In this document: positions 4,827 through 11,040 of the stretch, one piece after another
How positions within the stretch are numbered: position 1 is the stretch's first letter
Layout: each line of letters begins with the position of its first letter
Source of the DNA: Actinomycetes bacterium
GTDB lineage: Bacteria; Actinomycetota; Acidimicrobiia; Acidimicrobiales; RAAP-2
NCBI GenBank assembly: GCA_021801615.1
Contig: JAJYXS010000025.1
Location: 1 to 17,236 of the forward strand
Direction: 5' to 3'
DNA length: 17,236 nucleotides
The notes under the pieces: model-generated
What the model was told of the DNA's origin: nothing
Database searches by the model: none
What the model saw: the letters and a program-made list of their open reading frames with translations, nothing else
Translations under genes and position numbers: made by a program

Positions 4827-6984
4827 GCAGCGGCGACACGCACAGGAGCAGCGTCTTGGGGCCGACCGACGCGAAGCGCACGGTCGCCTGCGCACGGTCG
4901 CCTGCGCCCTGCGCGCTCACGACGACGCCCGGTCCCCACCGCTCGTGGACGACGCGATCGCCTGCCACGAGGCCGAGCGCCTCAGCACCGGTGGTCGACC
5001 GCTCGGCCGGGGCAGCCGGCCGCCGGCCGGCGCCGTCGAGCGCACCGAAGGTGCGGCCGGCGCCCGCCTCGCGCACGAGCCGTTCGGGCACCTCGGCGAG
5101 GAAGCGGCTCGGCAGGCCCGGCATCGTGCGCCCCCAGACGGTGCGGCACCAGGCGTGCGTGAGGTAGAGGAACCGGCGCGCGCGCGTGATGCCGACGTAG
5201 CAGAGCCTGCGCTCCTCTTCGAGCTCGAGCGGCTCGGAGAGGGTGCGTGAGTGCGGGAAGACGCCTTCTTCCATCCCGACGAGGAAGACCGCCGGGAACT
5301 CGAGGCCCTTCGCCGTGTGCAGCGTCATGAGGGAGACGCGCGTGCCGTCGTCTTGGAGCTCGTCGGAGTCGGACACGAGGGCGACCGTCTCGAGCAGCTC
5401 GGAGAGCCGCTCGTACTCCTTCGCCACGCCGACGAGCTCGGCGATGTTCTCGATCCGGCCCTCGGCTTCGTGCGTCCCTTCTGCGACCAGCTCGTCGAGG
5501 TACCCGGACCGCCTGGCGACGAGCTCGACGAGATCGCCCGGCGGCGCCTCCGCGGCCGCCTCCCGGAGCTCCCGGAGGAGCGCCGAGAGCGCCTGCGCGC
5601 CCCGGAGCGCCTTGCCGGTCAGCCCGGCCGCCTCGGCGTGCTCGAGCATCCGGCCGACCGGCGTGCCCGACGGCGCACCCGCGGCCGCAAGGCGGGCGAG
5701 GGACGTCTGGCCGATGCCGCGCTTGGGGACGTTCACGATCCTGCGGAAGGAGATCTCGTCGTCGGGGTTCGCGAGCACGCGCAGGTAGGCGAGGATGTCG
5801 CGTACCTCCCTGCGGTCGTAGAAGCGGGTGCCGCCCACCACCCTGTAGGGGATGCCCTGGCGGACGAGCTCCTCTTCGATCGCGCGGCTCTGCGCGTTCG
5901 TACGGTAGAAGACGGCGACGTCCCCGTAGGAGAGGCCCTCGGCGGCGCACAGCCTCAGGATCTCGTGGGCGACGAACGACGCCTCGTCGCGCTCGTGCTC
6001 GGCCCGGTACCTGCAGATCGGCCCGCCCTTCTCGCCTTCGGTGAACAGCTCCTTGTCCCTGCGGCCGAGGTTGTTCGAGATGACCGCGTTCGCCGCGTCG
6101 AGGATCGTCCGGGTGGAGCGGTAGTTCTGCTCGAGGAGCACCGTCGTGGCGTCGCCGAACGCGGCCTCGAACTCCAAGATGTTGGCGATCTGCGCGCCGC
6201 GCCAACGGTAGATGGACTGGTCCGAGTCGCCGACGACCGTCACGTTCCCGTGCTCGCCTGCGAGGAGCAGGACCAGCTCGTGCTGCGCGCGGTTCGTGTC
6301 CTGGTACTCGTCGACGAGGACGTGACGGAAGCGGCGCCGGTACGCCTCGAGGACGTCCTCGCAGGAGCGGAGCAGCACTGCGGTCTGGAAGAGGAGGTCG
6401 TCGAAGTCCATCGCGTTCGCGGCTTCGAGCCGCCGCTGGTACGCGACGTACACCTCCCCGACGCGTCGGCGGAAGGGGTCCGCGCCGAAGGAGGCGTCCT
6501 CGGCGAAGCGGGCCGGGCCGACGAGCTCCGCCTTCGCCTGCGAGATGATCGCCGCGACCGAGCGCGGCGGGAACCGCTTCGTGTCGATGCCGAGCTCGTC
6601 TTCCACCAGCTCGACGAGCCGGCGCGAGTCGGACTCGTCGTAGACGCTGAAGCCGCTGTCGTAGCCGACGCGCCCGGCATGGACGCGCAGCATGCGCAGG
6701 CACGCCGAGTGGAACGTCGAGACCCACATCCGCTCGGCTGCGGCCCCCACCAGCTCCACGACGCGTCGACGCATCTCGTCGGCCGCCTTGTTCGTGAAGG
6801 TGATCGCGAGGATCTCCCACGGCGCGGCGTCGCCGGTCGCCAGCAGGTGCGCGATGCGCCGGGTGAGGACCCGCGTCTTGCCCGACCCCGCCCCCGCGAC
6901 GACGACCAGCGGCCCGCCGCGGTGCTCCACCGCGGCGCGCTGCGCCTGGTTCAGGTCGCCGACGAGGTCGGCGACCGTGCTCAG
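4813..6984 (-). CDS. pcrA: ATP-dependent DNA helicase PcrA/UvrD (superfamily 1A), CTG start
   Basis: PcrA is a 3'-5' SF1A helicase acting in nucleotide excision repair, replication restart and removal of RecA or stalled RNA polymerase. The 723-aa product has all motifs: Q-motif LNQAQRAAV at 11-19, Walker A GAGSGKT at 31-37, Ia TFTNKAADEM at 62-71, II DEYQD at 225-229, III GDSDQSIYRWRGA at 252-264, IV QNYRST at 286-291, then TLHTAKGLEF and YVGITRAR. The last ~55 residues (GDRVVHERWGPGVVV onward) are the Tudor-like C-terminal domain that binds RNA polymerase in homologues. CTG at 6984-6982 overlaps the guaB3 stop as CTGA. No ATG, GTG or TTG lies in frame for over 120 nt upstream, and the first GTG downstream falls inside the Q-motif. 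No good Shine-Dalgarno sequence is visible. Confidence 0.95.
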   Translation of the reverse strand: MSTVADLVGDLNQAQRAAVEHRGGPLVVVAGAGSGKTRVLTRRIAHLLATGDAAPWEILAITFTNKAADEMRRRVVELVGAAAERMWVSTFHSACLRMLRVHAGRVGYDSGFSVYDESDSRRLVELVEDELGIDTKRFPPRSVAAIISQAKAELVGPARFAEDASFGADPFRRRVGEVYVAYQRRLEAANAMDFDDLLFQTAVLLRSCEDVLEAYRRRFRHVLVDEYQDTNRAQHELVLLLAGEHGNVTVVGDSDQSIYRWRGAQIANILEFEAAFGDATTVLLEQNYRSTRTILDAANAVISNNLGRRDKELFTEGEKGGPICRYRAEHERDEASFVAHEILRLCAAEGLSYGDVAVFYRTNAQSRAIEEELVRQGIPYRVVGGTRFYDRREVRDILAYLRVLANPDDEISFRRIVNVPKRGIGQTSLARLAAAGAPSGTPVGRMLEHAEAAGLTGKALRGAQALSALLRELREAAAEAPPGDLVELVARRSGYLDELVAEGTHEAEGRIENIAELVGVAKEYERLSELLETVALVSDSDELQDDGTRVSLMTLHTAKGLEFPAVFLVGMEEGVFPHSRTLSEPLELEEERRLCYVGITRARRFLYLTHAWCRTVWGRTMPGLPSRFLAEVPERLVREAGAGRTFGALDGAGRRPAAPAERSTTGAEALGLVAGDRVVHERWGPGVVVSAQGAGDRAQATVRFASVGPKTLLLCVSPLRRAG
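4876..4903. repeat. 14-bp tandem duplication inside the pcrA C-terminal domain
   Basis: GCGCACGGTCGCCT (plus strand) is present twice in immediate tandem (4876-4889 and 4890-4903). The unit is not a multiple of three, so the two copies are read in different phases (as GDRA and ATVR). Loss or gain of a copy would frameshift the final ~25 codons of the Tudor-like domain. Confidence 0.9.
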
Positions 6985-8144
6985 CGGCCCATGCCCACGC
7001 CCTGGGACCGCTGGAGCTGCTTGCCCTCGGTCTGCAGGGCGGGGGCGACCATGACCTCGGCCTTCTGGAACTCCTTCACCGTCTCGTAGCCGCAGGTGGC
7101 CATCGCGGTGCGCAGGGCGCCGAAGAGGTTCATCCGCCCGTCGTTCTCGTGGGCGGGGCCGAGCAGGATCTCCTGGAGCGTGCCGCGGACCCCGGTCCGC
7201 ACCCGGGTGCCGCGCGGCAGCGTGGGATGGAAGGTGGCCATCCCCCAGTGGAAGCCCCGTGCGGGGGCCTCGACGGCCGACGAGAGCGGCGAGCCGAGCA
7301 TCACCGCATCGGCGCCGCACGCGATCGCCTTGGCGACGTCGCCACCCTTCGACATGCCGCCGTCCGCGATGACGTGCACGTAGACACCCGTCTCGTCGAG
7401 GTGGCGCATCCTCGCACCCGCGACGTCTGCGATCGCGGTGGCCTGCGGCACGCCGAGGCCGAGCACCGCGCGCGTCGTGCACGCGTTGCCCGGGCCGACC
7501 CCGACGAGCACGCCCACCGCCCCGGTGCGCATCAGGTGCAGCCCCGCCTGGTACGACGCGCAGCCTCCCACGATCACCGGGATCTCGAATTCCCGGATGA
7601 AGCGCTTCAGGTTGAGCGGCTCTGCGGTCTTCGACACGTGCTCGGCGGAGACGACGGTGCCTTGGATGACGAGCACGTCGAGCTCGGCCGCGAGGCAGGC
7701 GGGGGCGAGCTCCTCGGTCCGCTGCGGGGTCACCGACGCGGCGGCCACGACACCGGACTCCTTGACCTGGCGGATCCGCTCGGTCACGAGCTCGACCTTG
7801 ACCGGCTCTTGGTACATCTGCTGCATGCGCGCCGTGGCCTTGTCGTCGTCGAGCTCGCGGATCTCCTCGAACAGGGGGGCCGGATCCTCGTAGCGCGTCC
7901 ACAGCCCCTCGAGGTTCAGGACGCCGAGACCGCCGAGGCGACCGAGCTCGATCGCGGTGCGCGGGCTCGTGACGCCGTCCATCGCGGCGCCGAGGAGCGG
8001 CAGGTCGAAGTGGTACGCGTCGATCTCCCAGGAGATGTCGACGTCCTCGGGGTCACGGGTCCGCCGGCTGGGCACGATGGCGATGTCGTCGAACCCGTAC
8101 GCCCGGCGACCGGACTTGAAGATCCCGATCTCGATGTCTGCCAC
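6981..8144 (-). CDS. guaB3: GuaB3-family IMP dehydrogenase-like protein
   Basis: This is a (beta/alpha)8-barrel protein of the IMPDH/GMP reductase superfamily, 387 aa, without the CBS (Bateman) insert of canonical IMPDH. It matches the GuaB3 type of actinobacteria and cyanobacteria: RRAYGFDDIAIVPSRRTRDP near 13-32, GGLGVLNLEGLWTRYEDP at 71-88, the catalytic-Cys loop GPGNACTTR (Cys222), and the phosphate-binding DGGMSKGGD at 261-269. The biochemical reaction (IMP oxidation or GMP reduction) cannot be fixed from the sequence, and work on a cyanobacterial GuaB3 has pointed to GMP reductase activity. Two adjacent GTG codons could start it. I prefer the second (8144), 6 nt after GGAGG at 8155-8151; the first (8147) leaves only 3 nt. 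The canonical guaB often next to guaB3 is absent here. The stop overlaps pcrA as CTGA. Confidence 0.93.
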   Translation of the reverse strand: MADIEIGIFKSGRRAYGFDDIAIVPSRRTRDPEDVDISWEIDAYHFDLPLLGAAMDGVTSPRTAIELGRLGGLGVLNLEGLWTRYEDPAPLFEEIRELDDDKATARMQQMYQEPVKVELVTERIRQVKESGVVAAASVTPQRTEELAPACLAAELDVLVIQGTVVSAEHVSKTAEPLNLKRFIREFEIPVIVGGCASYQAGLHLMRTGAVGVLVGVGPGNACTTRAVLGLGVPQATAIADVAGARMRHLDETGVYVHVIADGGMSKGGDVAKAIACGADAVMLGSPLSSAVEAPARGFHWGMATFHPTLPRGTRVRTGVRGTLQEILLGPAHENDGRMNLFGALRTAMATCGYETVKEFQKAEVMVAPALQTEGKQLQRSQGVGMGR

Positions 8145-8185
8145 CACTGCCCTCCAGAGGTCTGCGCCGAGGTCCCAGTCGTCCC

Positions 8186-8191
8186 ACTGTA
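8186..8191 (-). promoter_or_regulatory. Weak candidate -10 box for guaB3
   Basis: TACAGT (TAnnnT form) lies about 40 nt before the guaB3 start, upstream of its GGAGG Shine-Dalgarno site, in the 87-nt gap after nudL. No -35 match is found at 16-18 nt spacing. It is recorded because the gap and the hairpin beyond it suggest that guaB3 may start a new transcription unit. Confidence 0.25.
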
Positions 8192-8205
8192 CCGGCCGGC
8201 CTCCG

Positions 8206-8228
8206 CTCCGCCGGCGAGGTCGGCGGAG
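8206..8228 (-). terminator. Hairpin just after nudL (possible 3'-end structure)
   Basis: A perfect 8-bp inverted repeat CTCCGCCG / CGGCGGAG with a 7-nt loop begins 3 nt after the nudL TGA (8234-8232). No T-run follows it on the minus strand, so an intrinsic terminator is doubtful. It could instead protect or define the 3' end of the groESL-nudL mRNA. Confidence 0.35.
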
Positions 8229-8231
8229 GGA

Positions 8232-8909
8232 TCAGCCGTCACGGTCGCTTCGGGCGAGCACCGTCGTGAGCAGGTCCACCAGCATGCGGGCGGTCGCGCC
8301 CCAGATGGTCTCGCCCTCCACCGAGAAGAAGTACATCGGGAAGCGGGGCCTGCCGGGCTCGCTCCACCACTCCTCGGTGAAGCTCGCGGCGAGGTCCGCG
8401 AGCGACGCGTCGAAGGCGCGGCCCACCTCCGCCGGGTTCGGCTCGAGGACCGGGCGCGCACCGAGCGTCGCGACCACCGGCGTGATCGGCGCGCCCGTCG
8501 AGAAGGCGAACGCCCGGCGCAGGTAGCCGACCGGCCGGACGAGCCGGGGATCGAGGCCGATCTCCTCGCGGGCTTCGCGCACCGCAGCAGTGAGCGCGTC
8601 CTCTCCGGGGTCGAGGCGCCCGCCGGGGAAGCTCACCTGCCCGCGGTGCGTGCGCAGCCGTGTCGAACGCCGGGTGAGCACCACGCGCGCCTCGCCATCT
8701 TCCTCGAACACGGCGACGAGCACCGCCGAGGGCCTCGTCGAGACTTTCGCAGACCATGGCGCCGAGGCTCCGGCGGGTGGCGGCGGCCCGTCCGCGAGGC
8801 TACGCCCCGCGCGGGCGAGCGCCGCCGTCACCTGCTCGAGCTCGATCCCCCGGCGCGGGGTCCACGGAGCCGGGCCGCCTGGCTCGACCGCTGCCGGACG
8901 GGGGATCAC
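8232..8909 (-). CDS. nudL: NUDIX hydrolase, CoA pyrophosphatase (NudL-like)
   Basis: A 225-aa cytosolic NUDIX enzyme that probably cleaves CoA or acyl-CoA to 4'-phosphopantetheine (or its acyl form) and 3',5'-ADP. The UPF0035 signature of CoA-specific members is present as LTRRSTRLRTHRGQVSFPGG (78-97). It runs directly into the NUDIX box: G97, E103, and REAREEIGL at 111-119, where the glutamates bind the metal. The first ~55 residues are Pro/Ala-rich and not recognised. The likely start is GTG at 8909-8907, 17 nt after the groEL stop, with no good Shine-Dalgarno sequence; a later GTG near codon 27 is possible. The location directly behind groEL suggests cotranscription with the chaperonin operon by read-through. 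The functional reason for this is unknown. Confidence 0.88.
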   Translation of the reverse strand: MIPRPAAVEPGGPAPWTPRRGIELEQVTAALARAGRSLADGPPPPAGASAPWSAKVSTRPSAVLVAVFEEDGEARVVLTRRSTRLRTHRGQVSFPGGRLDPGEDALTAAVREAREEIGLDPRLVRPVGYLRRAFAFSTGAPITPVVATLGARPVLEPNPAEVGRAFDASLADLAASFTEEWWSEPGRPRFPMYFFSVEGETIWGATARMLVDLLTTVLARSDRDG

Positions 8910-8926
8910 GCCGGGACCACGCCGCG

Positions 8927-10570
8927 CTACATCATCCCGCCCATGCCGCCCATACCGCCCATGCCGCCTGCGCCCGCCGCGGCGGGCTGAGGCTTCTCGG
9001 GCTTGTCGGCCACGAGCGCCTCGGTGGTGAGCAGCAGCGCGGCGATGGACGCGGCGTTCTGCAGCGCGGAGCGGGTCACCTTCGCGGGGTCGACGATCCC
9101 GGCCTTCACGAGGTCGACGATCTCGCCGGTCGCAGCGTTGAGCCCCGTGTTGCCGGTCTCCGACTCGACCTGGCGCACGAAGACCGTGCCCTCGAGGCCC
9201 GCGTTCTCCGCGATCCAGCGAAGCGGCTCGGAGAGCGCCTTCGCCACGATGCGCGCGCCGGTCGCCTCGTCGCCGTCGAGCCCGGCCGCGACCTTCTCGA
9301 CCGCACCCCTGCTGCGCAGGAGCGCGGTCCCCCCGCCGGCGACGATGCCCTCCTCGATCGCCGCGCGGGTCGCGGAGAGCGCGTCCTCGATCCGGTGCTT
9401 CTTCTCCTTCAGCTCCACTTCGGTCGCCGCCCCGACCTTCACGACGGCGACGCCGCCCGCCAGCTTGGCCAGGCGCTCCTGGAGCTTCTCGCGGTCCCAG
9501 TCGGAGTCGGTCTCCTCGATCTCACGCTTGATCTGCGCGATGCGGCCCTTCACGTCGGCCTCGGCTCCGGCGCCCTCCACGATCGTGGTGTCGTCCTTCG
9601 TCACGATGACCCGGCGGGCCCGGCCCAGCAGCTCCAACGTCGCGTTCTCGAGCTTGAGGCCGATCTCCTCTGAGATCACCTGGCCGCCGGTCAGGATCGC
9701 CATGTCCTGGAGCATGGCCTTGCGCCGCTCGCCGAAGCCGGGCGCCTTCACCGCGACCGACGTGAACGTGCCGCGGATCTTGTTCACGACGAGGGTCGCG
9801 AGAGCCTCGCCCTCGACGTCCTCGGCCACGACGAGGAGCGGCTTGCCGGCCTTCATCACCTTCTCCAAGACGGGAAGGAGGTCGTGGACGGCGCTGATCT
9901 TCCCGTTGAAGAACAGGACGTAGGGGTCCTCGAGCACCGCCTCCTGGCGCTCTGGGTCGGTGACGAAGTACGGCGAGAGGAAGCCCTTGTCGAACTGCAT
10001 GCCCTCGGTGAGCTCGAGCTCCATCCCGAAGGTGTTGGACTCCTCGACGGTGACCGTGCCGTCCTTGCCGACCTTGTCGATCGCCTCCGCGAGCACGTCG
10101 CCGATCGACTGGTCGGCCGCAGAGATGGAGGCCACCTGGGCGATCTCGCTGCGGCCTTCCACCTCGCGGGACTGCTCGGCGATCGCCGCCACCGCGGCGG
10201 CCACGGCGCGCTCGATGCCGCGCTTCAGGGCCGAGGGGCTCGCGCCGGCCGCGACGTTGCGGAGGCCTTCGGCGATGAGCGACTGCGCGAGCACGGTCGC
10301 GGTGGTCGTCCCATCGCCCGCGACGTCGTTGGTCTTGGTCGCGACCTCCTTGACGAGCTGGGCGCCCATGTTCTCGAAGGGGTCCTCCAGCTCCACCTCA
10401 CGGGCGATGGACACGCCGTCGTTCGTGATGGTCGGCGCGCCGAACTTCTTCTCGATGACCACGTTGCGGCCCTTCGGGCCCAAGGTGACCTTCACCGTGT
10501 CGGCGAGCTTGTTCACGCCGGCTTCGAGGCTTCGGCGGGCGGCCTCGTCGTACTTCAGGATCTTTGGCAT
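8927..10570 (-). CDS. groL: Chaperonin GroEL (Hsp60)
   Basis: GroEL is the 60-kDa tetradecameric folding chamber that works with GroES and ATP. The 547-aa protein starts MPKILKYDEAARR. It has VTLGPKGRNVV at 28-38 and the ATP/Mg loop GDGTTTATVL at 86-95 (Asp87), and retains the apical and equatorial segments, including AGGGTALL in the C-terminal third. It ends in a Gly-Gly-Met tail (about 532-547) like E. coli GroEL and actinobacterial GroEL2, not the His-rich tail often seen in actinobacterial copies linked to groES. The ATG at 10570 follows GAGAGGTG (10584-10577) by 6 nt; a GTG 9 nt upstream is less well placed. A 97-nt gap carrying a strong hairpin separates it from groES. Control is expected from the CIRCE operator upstream of groES. 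Confidence 0.98.
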   Translation of the reverse strand: MPKILKYDEAARRSLEAGVNKLADTVKVTLGPKGRNVVIEKKFGAPTITNDGVSIAREVELEDPFENMGAQLVKEVATKTNDVAGDGTTTATVLAQSLIAEGLRNVAAGASPSALKRGIERAVAAAVAAIAEQSREVEGRSEIAQVASISAADQSIGDVLAEAIDKVGKDGTVTVEESNTFGMELELTEGMQFDKGFLSPYFVTDPERQEAVLEDPYVLFFNGKISAVHDLLPVLEKVMKAGKPLLVVAEDVEGEALATLVVNKIRGTFTSVAVKAPGFGERRKAMLQDMAILTGGQVISEEIGLKLENATLELLGRARRVIVTKDDTTIVEGAGAEADVKGRIAQIKREIEETDSDWDREKLQERLAKLAGGVAVVKVGAATEVELKEKKHRIEDALSATRAAIEEGIVAGGGTALLRSRGAVEKVAAGLDGDEATGARIVAKALSEPLRWIAENAGLEGTVFVRQVESETGNTGLNAATGEIVDLVKAGIVDPAKVTRSALQNAASIAALLLTTEALVADKPEKPQPAAAGAGGMGGMGGMGGMM

Positions 10571-10594
10571 GCGATGCACCTCTCGAAGAGCGAA

Positions 10595-10628
10595 GGGCCG
10601 CGCCGCGCGTGTCGCGTCGGCACGGCCC
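10595..10628 (-). other. Intercistronic hairpin between groES and groEL
   Basis: On the transcribed strand GGGCCGTGCCG (10628-10618) pairs with CGGCGCGGCCC (10605-10595) over 11 bp, including one G-U pair. The 12-nt loop can form a further CGCG/CGCG stem. The structure ends 10 nt before the groEL Shine-Dalgarno region. It has no T-tract, so it is more likely an RNA processing, stability or translation-tuning element than a terminator; groESL transcripts in some bacteria are cleaved in this gap. Confidence 0.6.
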
Positions 10629-10652
10629 CCCTTTGCGGATGGTCGCTACTAC

Positions 10653-10674
10653 TCGACTACTTGTCGACTACTTG
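10653..10674. repeat. 11-bp tandem duplication at the groES stop
   Basis: TCGACTACTTG is present twice in tandem (10653-10663, 10664-10674). On the coding strand this copies CAAGTAGTCGA, including the final Lys codon and TAG stop of groES, into the downstream gap. The upstream copy at 10664-10674 holds the real stop. Confidence 0.9.
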
Positions 10675-10961
10675 TCCAGCTTGGCCAGGACGTCGCGCCC
10701 GGAGAGGATGAGCAGGTCCTCGCCGTCGACGGTGATCTCGGTGCCGCCGTACTTCGAATAGACGACGGTGTCGCCGACCTTCACGTCGAGGGGGATGATC
10801 TCCCCGGTGTTCTCGGCGCGTCGCCCGGGGCCGACGGCGAGGACCTCGCCCTGCTGGGGCTTCTCCTTCGCGGTGTCGGGGATCACCAGCCCAGAAGCGG
10901 TGGTCTCCTCGGACTCGCCCGGCCGGACGACGATCCGGTCATCGAGGGGGTGGAGCTTCAT
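10668..10961 (-). CDS. groS: Co-chaperonin GroES (Hsp10)
   Basis: GroES is the heptameric lid of the GroEL chamber. The 97-aa protein has the normal length and order of features: KLHPLDDRIVV at 2-12, the mobile loop around TTASGLVIPDTAKEKP (20-35), QQGEVLAVGPG at 36-46, VKVGDTVVYSKYGGTEI at 60-76 and a C-terminal EDLLILSGRDVLA. The ATG at 10961 follows a strong AAGGAGG (10976-10970) by 8 nt. Upstream lie a CIRCE operator and a promoter that begins inside rlmN, so groES opens its own heat-shock transcription unit within an otherwise continuous gene string. The end of the gene carries an 11-bp tandem duplication containing the stop. Confidence 0.98.
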   Translation of the reverse strand: MKLHPLDDRIVVRPGESEETTASGLVIPDTAKEKPQQGEVLAVGPGRRAENTGEIIPLDVKVGDTVVYSKYGGTEITVDGEDLLILSGRDVLAKLDK

Positions 10962-10985
10962 CGAAGCGGCCTCCTTGCGCAATTG

Positions 10986-11012
10986 TTGGCACTCGAACCT
11001 TACGACTGCTAA
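10986..11012 (-). promoter_or_regulatory. CIRCE operator (HrcA binding site) of groESL
   Basis: On the plus strand TTGGCACTC, 9 nt, GACTGCTAA matches the CIRCE consensus TTAGCACTC-N9-GAGTGCTAA at 16 of 18 positions with exactly the right spacer. It lies 25 nt upstream of the groES ATG, just downstream of the predicted -10 box, where HrcA binding would block transcription start until heat shock. No hrcA gene is in the window. Confidence 0.88.
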
Positions 11013-11040
11013 TGCTAGCGGACCGGCGCCGGTCCCACAA
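11012..11040 (-). promoter_or_regulatory. groES promoter embedded in the end of rlmN
   Basis: TTGTGG (11040-11035) and TAGCAT (11017-11012) are separated by exactly 17 nt, a good vegetative-type -35/-10 pair. The first three bases of the -10 are the TAG stop of rlmN, and the -35 and spacer encode its last residues. The spacer is mostly the perfect 16-bp palindrome GGACCGGCGCCGGTCC (11020-11035). The predicted start of transcription falls inside the CIRCE element. Confidence 0.62.

Noticed and set aside
5251..7089. A 612-codon open frame on the plus strand antisense to pcrA, and similar long plus-strand frames at 49-1686, 3208-4296, 7149-8990 and 11012-12532.
   Set aside because: They are mirror images of GC-rich coding genes, have arginine/glycine/valine-rich composition and show no family motifs. 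The opposite strand carries complete conserved proteins at each place.
6981..8144. Canonical IMP dehydrogenase GuaB.
   Set aside because: There is no CBS insert, and the N-terminal and Cys-loop sequences are of the GuaB3 type, so the gene is named guaB3 and its reaction is left open.
8206..8228. A firm intrinsic terminator after nudL.
   Set aside because: The stem is good but no T-run follows it, so it is listed only as a possible 3'-end structure at low confidence.
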